Below, piece by piece: positions 19,291-32,100 of a stretch of 47,104 bases of DNA. A program made the translations under genes and the position numbers. Source of the stretch: Acanthaster planci (lineage: Eukaryota; Echinodermata; Asteroidea; Valvatida; Acanthasteridae); assembly GCF_001949145.1 (NCBI RefSeq), contig NW_019091416.1, positions 2,247,299 to 2,294,402 of the forward strand, given 5' to 3'. The notes beneath the pieces were generated by a model. The model did not search any database. It was not told the origin of the DNA and saw nothing but the letters and a program-made list of their open reading frames with translations. Positions within the stretch are counted from its first letter, which is position 1, and each line of letters starts with the position of its first letter.

Positions 19291-22128
19291 TGTAAAAAGC
19301 TAGAATTGTTGCTATTCAGATGAGATAGTTCAGTAGTCCAGCAGCACATGCTGAAAAGGAAGTGTGTTGTTGTTTATTCAAGAATATCTACGCTTTAATC
19401 ACATTAATCAGAGCAGTTGATACATTGTGCTTAGAAGAAGGAAATTTTAGGTCCCCATCCCTTTTGTGCTTTGTTGTTTTCAGTCCTGTTTGAATTCCTG
19501 TGACAAGATAATCAGCAGGGTCCTAAGGACCTCTTATTGAGGGGTGTGACTGTATACAGCGCAGCCACATTCCACCTAGAACTGACACGAGGACATGTAC
19601 TTTTTGTTCTCGTACCGCCTTGCTTTGTTGAAATGACGAACTGGCTGATGTGGCACCGTGTTATTTTCTGATGTACATGTGTATCTCAACTCTGTCCATG
19701 TTGCCTGTTGCCAGTTACTAACGAATTAAAGTGGAGACATGGGAGTAGTGAACTTGTTATCACGAGCGGTGTGTTCACATCTGCATTGCATTTTTAACTT
19801 AGTAATATCCCGACGATGGACAGAACACACTGTCTGAAATGTTGAGTAAACCAGCTCCTTTCGGAGCAACACATGCTCACAAAAGTTAAAAATGGTGGAA
19901 CATGGTGTCACTGCAAACCACCTGCCTTTACAAACATGCAAACCTTTAGATTTTAGGAATACCCCCCCCCAAAGCTACGTTTTCAGTTGACATCCCTATT
20001 AATTTTGATCGACTCCCCACCTTCTTGGTTACAAAGCCTTTATGTTTCTGTATGGGGCACTGTTCATTTTGGTTCTCAGCATAAAAATCCCTAAATATGA
20101 AAGAACAATGCAATATTTTTAATTCCCCTCCTGCAAGCAACATATGTAAAAGCCCCTAAATGCAGCCTCATGTCTTGGAAATTACAAGTTACTCAAATCC
20201 TCACATTTGCTAAACCTAATCCCTTTCCCACTCCACCCTCCCAAACTGGTTCTGGATCTCCTGGTGTCCAGTTCAAAACTATGTAGCACTCACCTTTTAA
20301 TCAGGCAATGTTTATGGACAAAAATTATCAGGGGCCAGGGCTCTTTTCTCAGTAATGTACTGTCTTGAGCTGGTGCCTGCTTGCCACATCCTTTGATGTT
20401 GCCTGCCACAGCAACAAATGAGGAAAAAGGAGACAAGGTACAAGTCTTTAAAGTAATCCAATATAAAATTCATTTATGAGTTGTACTTTTCCTCGTGATG
20501 ATAATACATGAGCTGAGTAACTATATTCAAAGTTCCAAATTGCCCATGCTGGTTCTTTGTGCATTTGTCACTAATGGTGGCTATGTACAACCACTGCACA
20601 GGTAACTTACTGTCACATTCAAGTTGATAATGATAATTACCGTTAACGTTTTTGAACAAGGATAAAGGTACAAGATTGTTTTTTTATTCTAACTGAAATA
20701 TTCATCACTGCTGAGTAGCAGCTTCCAATATGCTATGTTCGTTAATGACCTTGCCTTTTTAAAACATGAAATTGGCTCATTCTAATTCTCTAGAGCTGGC
20801 CATTCTGAATATTATATGCTGAATATTCTATTCATCTCGGAGCTTGGACAATGTAGCTTGGTTTTGCTTCATTTGCATAATAAATAACAAACCTTTGTTG
20901 CAGCAACTGAAGTCTACAGTTGAAGCTATAATGGGCATAAAACACAACCTTAATTTTGCTAGGGCAGAAATATACAAATAAAAACAAACTCCAATGGTTG
21001 GTACATTGTCCAACTATAAAAAAAAAGAAATCTCAATTTATTACACTGTCACCCATTTAAAGTTGTTCATATTTCCAATTTTTTTCCTCAAGTAAAATAA
21101 AACAACAAATGTATTCTGACTTACTGCTCGCAGAATCAAATAAACATTAAACCACTTTATTGTTTTCCCTTATATTATGACAAGAATAATACATGTGCAA
21201 AGTTACACTTTGCCACCTAAAAACTAAATTGCAATTCATTTAAATAAACTAAGACATTACTCAAGGATGAGGGCTTCAAAGCTCAATACTTGTAATATAA
21301 CCCCCAGATTTTCCTGTACCCCTTTATAAAGTTTGTCAGCATTTTGGTGTTGAATTATTTCCGTGCAGTCTTACCGCTTTTTAATAATTAAGAAAACAGT
21401 GGAGCCAAAGGCTTATTTCAGTTTGTATGAATTACAACAGATTGATTCAGTAACTACCCACTTCACACTTGGACGATGAACACATACTCAGTGCCATTTT
21501 GAATATTAACCCCTGCATGCTGTACGCGTAAAAATCACCACTGTGATTGGCTGGAGCACCACACAGCAGGGCTTGATGGATCAGTCTACTGCCCTCTTGT
21601 CTAACTTAGCTGCGGAGGCATGAAACACTCAAGATCATAAATTTAAAGACTGAACAATATTCGGAGAAAATCTGAGCCAAAGATATTAGATATGAGCTTC
21701 AATTTTGATACTTACAAACGGTAATCCAGGACCACTGCAACAAGTCAGCTGCTCACATGGACTAACTGAAAATGCTGATTAAAATTGCATCCTCCTTGTA
21801 TAGACTGCAGCAGCACTTGAATTTCTACAATATTTTCTCCAATGTATGAAAGACAAACATGTCTTCTCTAATGAAGCCAAATTAACCACTGCACCAAATA
21901 AACAGTTGTGAGCAATTCAACCAAGGTTCACCTATAAATTGATGATCATATGACTCATGTAGTTAACTGTTTTACTTCATGAAAAAATTTGTCTGCTATT
22001 TCTTCCAGAAAGACACATTTGGTCACTATATGACTATACATATACAAGAAATGTAAGACAAGCATCATATCACACTTTCTAAATGTTTGACTGCACTGGA
22101 TTTCTTTGATAATATTGTTACGGCTGTC
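19291..22128. other. Convergent 3' region between PCYT2 and the receptor
   Basis: AT-rich DNA with no exon-like coding signal on either strand. Minus-strand AATAAA signals at 21156-21161 and 21037-21042 are candidates for the receptor transcript's end. Confidence 0.5.
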
Positions 22129-22381
22129 TATGGTTAATTCCAGAAATTAGGGGTGAAAAAGTGTGACATTTTAGTGTCGCTGTTATGTCTGAACTTTGTT
22201 ATTTGACATGGAATATCACCGGAATTGATTTCAAACTATTACTATTTGTTTGGCAGGTAATTTGCATTAATTCATCAATCTTGGAAATTAGAAAATGTGT
22301 TCTGAACTTACAAGATCATATGTCAGATGTAACAGGGACACACAAAAAATGGACCTCTAATTTCTTTAATTTATACCCATA
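22129..22381. mobile_element. MITE-like element with terminal inverted repeats, copy A
   Basis: The left end (TATGGTTAATTCCAGAAATT then AGGGGT) and the reverse complement of the right end (TATGGGTATAAATTAAAG then AAATTAGAGGT) are similar, forming imperfect inverted repeats of nearly 30 bases. The interior shares order and words with the element at 30269-30474 (TTTGRCAGGTA, TTAAT, TCTTGGAAATTA, ATCATATGTCA). It lies in the receptor's 3' untranslated region, 22 bases beyond the stop codon. No transposase is encoded. Confidence 0.6.
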
Positions 22382-22403
22382 TACAGATGTACATGATTTG
22401 GAG

Positions 22404-23121
22404 TTAGTCCTCTGACATTGTAAGTGGGCCATGGAAGTCAGCCTCAACAACGATCCCGTTGTTCACGTGACTGGCCACGCCGTTTTCCCCCATTCGCTTC
22501 ATCTCAATGGCAGAAAGGGGTATGGTGGTCGGGTTGAATCCCTGGTTGGTCTGGGTGCTGGAGCCCTGCGTGTTGTCCAGGTAGAGGTTCTTTTCTCTGT
22601 CCTCATCACCTGCAGCATTCTCCATCTCCGGTAGCACGCTCTGCTGGTTCTTCTTCTGCCACTTGGACGTAGACCAGTACGGCTGAAACTTCTTGCTTTC
22701 GGGGCCATTTGTGTAGCCCAGCTTGACCAGCATGGTCTCTCGGACCTCCCGGTGGTAGAGGCAGAATGCTCCGATCACCAGGAGGCCCTTGGCGATGGCC
22801 AGCACGCCAAAGATATACTGTGCCCCACCCCCCGAGCTATTGGCCATAACCGCAGCAAAGACGGAAGTCAGGACAGTCAGCGCGATCAGGGCTGAGTACA
22901 TGATGTACTTCTGCCAGAGCCTCCAGAATCTGGACCACCTGGTAGGGCGGTCCACGTTGACCACACCCTCCGGGTCTTGTGCACCCAGGCTTTCCTCGTT
23001 GTCCAGGATGACATTGCGGGCAGTGCAGCCAAAGGCCACACCCATGGCCACCAGCATGAGCACAGTGGGAAGAATCAAGGCCACAATGATGTTGTAGATG
23101 GGATCGGCTGACAAGAAACAT
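22404..23121 (-). CDS. Receptor exon 13: helices 5-7 and cytoplasmic tail
   Basis: Begins by completing Arg, then CFLSADPIYN, the conserved Cys of extracellular loop 2. TM5 is around IIVALILPTVLMLVAMGVAF, TM6 around YSALIALTVLTSVFAAVM, and TM7 around AQYIFGVLAIAKGLLVIGAF. The tail is hydrophilic, rich in Gln, Asn and Ser, and ends HGPLTMSED. The acceptor is TTGGATAG, fixed by phase with exon 12. A partial copy of this exon's start lies at 9016-9063. Confidence 0.92.
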
Positions 23122-26100
23122 CTATCCAACCATAAAGGGAACAGCGAATATTCGTAACCCTTCATCGGAGAAATTTTCAATTTATGCAATGACAAAACTG
23201 TGCAGTACCCTTTTTAACCACTAATGTAAATTCATTTAGAGTTTCAAAAAGGAAACACATTTTGTTCATGAAACACTTTGCTTGGTAGCTTAAGTATCGT
23301 AAGAAGTGGTATTTTGAAGTTGGTTTAAAATGAAAGTGGATACGTTTCTCTCTGAGGCAGCTCACCTTTGAGTGGGAGTGACATGGTGGTTTGGATCTAC
23401 GATGACAGTGATAATCACAAACAAGAAAGGAATACCTGAAACAAACAAACACTTGTCACTCATTACATATCGGCACAATAATAACAAGCAGGCTGAAATG
23501 TTCTCTCATGATCAGAATATGCAAACCAAGCAGCGTGGCCTACAGTTGTATAAACATCCCATTCAATGTTACAAATTAGTACTCCAAAAATGGAGCATAA
23601 ACTACCAATGGAAGTCTGTCTGAAAACCGTTACAATGATGCAGCCGTAAATTAAACTGAGATGAAGTAAAATCAGTGTCTGTAAGATCTGCAGTTGTAGA
23701 TAATTATATACTGAATACTAATCACACATGGGGCTTGATAAATCTTACAGGGGCATGCCTTCATGAAGACCACCGCAGCCTTTGTGATGCTGGTTGATAA
23801 GCTAAACAGTTTTTCCTCACTTGGAACATGTCAAAAAATTATTTTACAACTGATCCCGACTTACCCCATACCGGTCCGGAGACCTTAGCCAGGAACCATG
23901 TCACTGGCCAGGGTTTCCGTCTGGAGAGATCGTAGAGGTGGACCCACGCTATCCCCATCCAGCTCAGGGCCACCAGCAGGCAGTAATGGAGGAGTGCCCC
24001 AACGACGATGCAGCCCAGCCCCGATTGGTCGATTCCGGCAGTCAGGATGAGATAAAAGGCGGCAAGGACGCAGAAGAAATAAGCCAGGATCTGCATCTCC
24101 CGTCGGGATCGAAGTTCTCTGTGAATCAACAAGGGCAGACAAGCACAAGTAACTCTGTGTCACTATTTCCGGTTAAAGACGCATGCAGTTGATGCAAGCT
24201 ACAACCAAACATTGGCTGGTGCGGAGGGCGGGCATGGGAACATTTTCTATTTAGGATTAAACTTTTGGAGGATAGTTTATGTACTTTCTCAGATTTTTTC
24301 CACTTCAAAAAGTTAATTGAAAAACATTTTTTTATAGGAAGAGCCTGTAATGAGAGTGGATGTAACCTTGGTGAATTGGATAGAGTTTAGGAAAGAATTC
24401 CATGTACGGACACCGTTTGACACCCTGTGCACAAACCCCTATGAGATTAGTCTGAAAAACTCTAAGGGCGCATTCGAGCATGCTACTCGTGTTAACACCA
24501 GGACACTCCTGAGTGCACCAACAGCAGGATTACGACCCATGAGTCAGGGAGAGTAAACTCTCAGCCACAGCAGGAGTATGCTCTTGAACCAAGAGTATTG
24601 AACAGGCAACATTTTCTTGTACTTAGGATAGGAGTCAACACAAGTAACCCACGTGAGTGCATCCAAAGTGTTTTCTAAGTGAATGTCTCAATTTAATATT
24701 ATCATCACTGAAATTTGACTCGTTAAGACATTTAATTGTTTTCAGATGGCTAATAGATCACTGCAGTGACAAATAAGTGGAATCCGCATGTGACATTCTT
24801 TTTTGGCGGTAGCAAGCTTTAATGCAACAATACACAACAAATCTGATCTCAGTTTTGTATGCACTAATATAATTTGTTCATTTGCATACATTTCACAGCT
24901 TTACGTTTTTGCTTCGTGCAACTTACTTGACAAGCAGGTACAGTACTACGGCAGCCAGTAGGCACAGCATGCATATGACAGCAGCGACACGCACAAAGGC
25001 ACTGACACCATCAACAACCTCTGGCCCACCGCTGTCTGGCTCCTAAAAAAATTGGATATTTCATGGCTGAATTAACTGCCGGAAGAGCAAAGTTACAAAA
25101 TGAAGGTACATCAGGCAATTCTATTTTAAAATTCCAGCCAGATCTTAATTCTGAAATAAAAATTCACCCAAGTGGTGTCCAAAACCAGTCATGAAAATTT
25201 AAGCTGCATTGTCCAAGCATGATCACATTGGTCTTGTCAGCCCTATGTTAGCTAATTTCTATAGCCCATCATTACTGACCAAAATATTAATCCACATATA
25301 ACTGAATAAATAGGCAATATCAAAACTAAATGAGCATTAAGAATGCGAATCTGCTAGTTTGAGAAAAGTTGTCACAAAACCTTGGTTGAGACAAATAAAT
25401 GTCGACTTGTGATGACATTTAACACTTGTAAGAGAAAGGTTTTATTGTCATTCTGTGAATTGTTTGGGGCAAATTAAATTTTCTAGGGCAAACAAACAAG
25501 ATCACATAGTCCCATACAGCTAGCAACAAAAAAACAAGCAATTAAAATGGTGGTTGCAGCTTTAGAATCAATTGTGTCTTCAAGCCCAATTTAGTTCGGT
25601 AAAGGTTCTCAAACTTACAGGTAAAAAACGAAACAGTAATTCACATCTAAATCTCTTGATTTCATTGACCAAAGAGTGTCCATTTTAAGGGACATATAGT
25701 GGCCAAGACTTACTGCAAAAATGGTGAAAGCTGCAAATTGGTTGCATTGGCAGTTGATCCTGTCACTGGTGTCTGTGTTGTTGCGCATGCAGACTGGTGT
25801 GGACCAATCACCATGCCCATTATTCAGACTTGGGTCCCAAGAACGGCATTCCTCATTGGTCACTCTGGGATCAAACTGCAGCACAAAAAGAGAAGGAAAA
25901 ACTGTGTACAGAAACTAAGAGTTGAAAATGGACAACTTACACCACCGTCTGAGTGAATATGAACAAATCTACGAGCAATGAAATTGAAGGTTTGCGTGGT
26001 GGACGTAAACATAGTGAACGTGGAAGGTTTGCCAAGACCGTGAAAGATTATCTTTGCCAGTCTCCTGGTGACCAACACATGCTGTACAGCACACTGTCCA

Positions 26101-29100
26101 AAATATTGAGTAAAAACAGCTGGTTCCACTCAGAACCACACAAGTCACAAAAGAGACTGGCTTCCATAGTGTTACAACACACCTTTCATGGTTTGTAGAT
26201 GTGAACAATGTTGAAATCAGTTTCTGAAAGGAAATGGTAGCTTGAAGCCTAGCAGGGAAAATTCAACCCACTGCCATTTCACTATTTACCTGCGGAAGGA
26301 CACACTTGTACATCAATAATTTTGGATGTCAACATCTCAGTGGTAACACCAACAACTGAAATCCCTGTTGACTGACATTTTAATAGGTCTGACATTAGAA
26401 AGATTAGTGGAAAGCTAAATCACATTTTGAGAAATTCATGGAAGAATGTTGTCTGACCCATTCTGGAGCCTAAGCAGACCCTGGATTGGGGTAGAAGGAT
26501 GCAGGGTGAATGATGTCCTCTATTTCCTTTTTTTTTTTCTCATCTTTACCGGTTTGAATCTTGTGATAATAGACAGCTCGGGGCTCTGCGTGGCTCGGAT
26601 GTCAGCCGACACCACTCGGCCAGCAACCATTGACGTCATCGCTGCAGGGGGCTGGATGGACTGGAAGAGCTTGGCATTGTGGTATATGACAAATGCAGTT
26701 CTTACGGTGGTTGTACCTGAAATATGAAAGAAACATGGAGCTTGTCAGTCCTTCTGCATCTCACAAAAAAAAGAGTGGATATATAGAGAAGTATCTTTTG
26801 GATATGATTAGGATTCCATCTGACAGTTGTAATTTGTATATGAATGGTAAATATTCATCAACTTTGGCTATAATCCTGAACGTTTGACAAGAAAAAAGTT
26901 GTATGTAGCACTGAACAAAAGTAGGTGGCACCAACTAAGAATTTACCCGAAACTTTGGCTGTTATCTGAAATTTTCCAGCTGGAATCTTGAAGATCATAT
27001 GGAATCATTTCTATTCATTTTGCCCAATAGTGTATATGCGAGTCCAGTGCAGATTACGTTGTACTTTTGGATGGGGAAAAGCAAGTTGAGGTTATATTGA
27101 GGGAAAGTGCCCTGCTCAAGGACAGGGCGAATACCTTAATTGCAGCATCATTTGAGCCCTGCAGATTTGAAACTCTGCCTACTGACTGGAGAACATGTAC
27201 TCACTCATAATGGGTAAATTCGAGAAGCTTACACAGGGCAATCCTGACCTGGGGACGGTCAAGCATGGGTGCTATTTCAAGCAAGCGAGATGGCAGAGCT
27301 GAGGTGAAACCCGTGTAACTCATGGAAGCAAGTAAAACATGCCATATGCCTATGCATAGCAGGTTGTACCACATATACAGCCTCTTCAAAAAAGCAACTA
27401 ATGAAAAAACAGTACATGCATGGATGGGTTTTTGCATAGGCACATACAACATGACATACCTGTCACCCCTTTTGAATTTTCATCTGAATGTGTACAACCC
27501 ATTGGCATTTTTCATGAAGGTGCTGGGAGGGTACAGTACCAAACTCTAGTACCAGTACTAAGAAATACACTCCTATGTCTCTCATTTATCTCAATTTTTT
27601 TTCAATGCTGATGAGGCAGTACTTTCACAAATCAAAATACCTTCCTAGACAATGTGGCTCCTGAAACCTGCACCTATACCAACGTCATATTGAAACGCTC
27701 ATTTACCTGTGGACACTGGTCCCTCGACTTTGACATGCACATATGCCTCGCTGTTTGGCAGCAGTGACAGTGTTGGTCCCGTGGACACACCCACGCTGCC
27801 CTCATTGAGCGGCGCATCGGCGATTGGGCTGACCACCGATCCAAAGCTGATCCACTCCTCCTGGATGCGTGACTGTGGGACATCCAGCAGGGACGCGGCG
27901 ATGTTGGGGTGCACAGAGGTGTACTCGGTCGCCGCTCCAGCCAGGGTAGTCCCCCTGAGTATGGAGGCCAGGGACTGAAGGATGCGAGAGGAGCTGCTTG
28001 ACTGCCGTTGGGCGAGCAGGAAGGTCTGCCCATCTTGCCTCAGGAGGTTACTCAGCAGCCTTATCACCGCGTCAAGAAGCTGGAATCACACACAAAAAAT
28101 GGAGATAAAAAGAATACAGAAACACCAACAACTATACCAATATCTCTTAGCAGTCACAAAAATTACTGTATCATGTAGGTCAATATTTTAGAGGTTTGAC
28201 TGCTGTAGAATGAGCTCCAGAAGGATGCCTTTCAGCAAGTTTGATATTCAAAATGAAGCACTGTCAAATCATTCAAATATCCACATGAGCATGCAAATTT
28301 GGCCGTGCCAGCTCAAAGATGTTGAAGATGTTTGAAATGGCGTGACGTCAATGCTTTGTCCTCGAGTGACCTTGTCATTTTGACATAACGAACTAGCTCC
28401 TTAAGAATGCATGTGCCTCTTGTTTGACTTCTTCCCATAAGTTGGAAGGTTTGAAAAATGGAGGACTACATGTACGAAAAGACAGTCTGGCCCGACAACA
28501 AAGCCAAGATTGGACAAAAATCCATCTGAACACTTGCTGAATGGCATACACTGATGAACTCAAGACAAAGGGAAAATGTCCCCAATTAAACGTAACCTAT
28601 TCACAAATTTCACAATAGAAGACGTAGTTATACCAAAAGCTAATACACATTAAAAGAAATCAACAGCACTCACCTCTGTGCTTAATGAGTTCAAACCAGC
28701 CACATACTCCAGGATCAGTGCCACCCAGTTGAAGCCTATGTCCGTGATATCTGTGACCTCATTCAGCAACACAGCGGCTTGTGTCACGCCGTCCAAAATA
28801 ACTGAGCTATTCTGTCTGATCTGTTCACGAGTAAATACAAGAACAAATGTGCTGAAAGCAATTTCACAACTGCATCATTATTACTAAGGCAGCTTTTTCG
28901 GATGCTCATGTCTTTTGGGGTTCAGCTCATGTTTTCTTTCCTAAAACACAACTTTTTTCACAAAATTCGGTATATTTCTTGGACTAATGAAGGCCTTTCT
29001 CAAAAAAGCCTGATTTTACAAAATGAATATCCATCTAATTACTGAACCTCTAGAAAGCCGAAGTGATTATGTCATGCCCACAATTATGTGTGGAAGAGGC

Positions 29101-32100
29101 AGCAGCACAAGAACCAACATGTGAACCAATACACAAGCGTACTCCATTGGTTTGCACCACACTTCCTGGTTCAAGTGGCGTGTCATGCTTCGGCACTCTA
29201 AACTCAGACTTGCTCTACGTTGAAATTCCAAAAAATTTGTTAATCTCCCTGTTCTTGGCTGTGAATTCATTTAGCAACTTGTTCCTTGAACATCATGACT
29301 CATTTTCAATTAGTTCCAACAGTCCTTCTGCCTATTATCCCACTTCTGTTTGACTTCCTTACCTCGTTGTATATCTCTCCAAGGGCATCATCTACTTGGA
29401 TAATCTTGCCACAGTCGATGCAGACGTAGGGGTCCCACACTGCATGGCTGGGTGGTTCAGGAGACTGGCTACAGGACCGGCGAGCCAAGGAACGCTCACC
29501 AACTGTCACAAAGAATAAAAGCACAAGAATTCCATGTCAAATTTGATTTCACCCAGAGGATAAATACTAACTTTCTGTTTCCCATTAAATTTTCTGTGAT
29601 CAAGCAAAAGCAGCCAAAGTTTTGTTTGTCTGCTGCTGAATTGTATTTTCATCCAATTTAACCTTTTTTCATTGTCCTAATTTCAAGGCAACTTTTAACA
29701 TCTCTATTCCGTTGCAAGAGCTTCCTCCCTTGGGTACATGAACTACTTTACCTGTAATACATGTACATTCTACTTTCTTCATGCTGCAATTTGTGCGCAG
29801 GCACAGTGGACTTTTTAGAAGGAGGAGCTTGAAGGATATGGGGGGAGCTAATGTCTTCCTCCAAAAAATACCTAGATTTCAAGATTATTTGTAACAGTTT
29901 ATCCAACTGTAAGAAAAGAAGTCTTCAGAATTGTTCATAAACAAAATAACCTACAACTAGCAAATTTACTGATATTCCTCTTCAAAATGGCATCAACCTT
30001 AATGGGCTTCTGAGAATTTCAGACTGAAAATGATGAGGACAAGTACAAAAACTAAGACTACATTTTGAGCACCTTCGTATTGACAGACAAAAAACCTTTG
30101 GATAAAGTTTTTGTTGTTATTGTTGCTTTAATTTTTGGCATGTAGATTGCTGACATTTTCCCCATTTGTTGAGAAGATTTTGATATGTGCAATCGATTTC
30201 TTTTTTCCTTTTCCTTTCCTATGGACCATTCATTTGCACTGTAGATGAAACCATCTGACTGAGGATACATGGGTCATTCTGTAAATCTGGGGTACAAACA
30301 TTTGACATTTTTGTGTTCCTGTTGCTAATGACAAGTTAAAAAGAAACATCAATGAAGTTTTTCTGTTTATTTGACAGGTAGTATGCATGACTTAATTACT
30401 CTTGGAAATTAATGTCTCATAGATTTACAAATCATATGTCAAAAACTGGACCCCATATTTATAGAATGACCCATACACCATACATCAAAGGAAATCAACA
30501 CAGGGTTTAATAACCAAGCAAGTGCAAGAAGACAATACTTAAACTCCGAACGCTGGGAACAAAAAAGAGACATCAAAAAGGAACTAATGACATTATGACT
30601 GATTATCACTGCAGGAATTCCCATACATCAAAAGGGTTTACTCCACAGCCACTCAGCTTTTCTACCATTTCTACAGCCAGATAAGGTATACCAAAATAAA
30701 ACCTGGAGCATAATAGTGCACAGTGAACATAACTGGTCCTGTTATGGATACACAGGGACTTCCCCGTTCATTCAACGGTTCGCCAGCCGATTGAAAACAG
30801 GTTTGCCTCTTTTTGTTCCCTCAAAATGCCACAGTTTAACCTCCTGGTATGACGAGAATGATATCATAAAACGGCACTCCACATTTGGAGCTATTTATTT
30901 ATGCCATATTATGGGTTATTTCAATCTATGCTTCATGACCAGTGAACCGTGTTTCAGAAAGGCAATGTACTATGTTCATTTACTGAGCACCAATTGAACA
31001 AAGTTTTTTCCCACGCCTACAGAAATTGGGATTTTTTAAATACAGGCTTTACCCTGTACTAGTGATAGCACAAACTCCTCAATACTTGGGAAAATCGATC
31101 ACTCTGAATCAATTTGAAAATGAGACTTCAGACAGGACATGGATTTGTAAGCCCCTATATGGTGTAATTCAACCACCAGAATTAGAAGCCATTACTGCGG
31201 CGGCACAACGCTCATGGACAGGTGGTGCGCGTGTTACCTGCCTCTTTGACCAATAGGTTGTCGTGATTTGCCGAATGCACGCGCAGGTCAAGATGAAGAA
31301 TGTGCGTGTGAGTACGGTGCCACTGCAGTTATAGCTTTTAAACGGATTGGTCTATAAACACTAAAAGAATGTGTGCTGTACAATAAGAAATTGTTGAGAA
31401 TCTGTCATGGTATTTTCAGAACTTTGGCGTGGTGCTGTATTTTGTTTCATTTGATTTCCTTTCAACTTGTATATATCAAAAAACTTCAGCAACAGCAGTT
31501 TGCTTCTTTCTTTGAGAAAGATTATGTTGGGATCAAAATATCAGCCCCCCAACTTTTGATTTAATTTTTTTAATTTCAATTTGTTTTGTATCATTTTGTT
31601 TTGCACTTTTCATGGGGCAAGCTGTGTTGTAAGAACAGGTTTAGAGATTCTACACAGAATGGGGACACAATTGTGATCAAATGTTTCGTACACCAAAGAC
31701 AGTTTTAAAGGTGTAACGTATTCACGGTAGATGTTCTTTTCCTGCATCTGATGGCTGGATTTCTACTACATATGAACATACCTTTGATATGTAAATATAC
31801 TAAAAGCAGATGAACTGCTTGATCAAAAAATAATGAAATACTTTGACATCAAGTGTATGTAAATATTCAACCAACCTGTTCCCTGGCTAAAACAAACCGA
31901 AGTATTCAAATCTGTACTATGTTTCTCTTCAATGCATTGAAGTAAGAGTGTCTTACCATATCTAGTGCCAGCAGGGCATAATTCTTCAGTCCCTGTGTCC
32001 GTACCTACGGCCGTCACGGGCCAGGTTAGGGTGCCCTCTTGGGTTAGGATCACCTCTCGCAAACAGTAGTTCACTGTGTATAATAAACGTATTGAAAACC

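Noticed and set aside
22499-22708. Arg/Ser/Thr-rich minus-strand frame near the receptor's end
   Set aside because: It is an out-of-frame shadow of the receptor's cytoplasmic tail.
23122-23195. Reading the receptor's last exon back to an upstream ATG at 23195
   Set aside because: Phase with exon 12 requires the ATAG acceptor at 23122-23123, and this gives the conserved loop Cys directly; the upstream part is intron.
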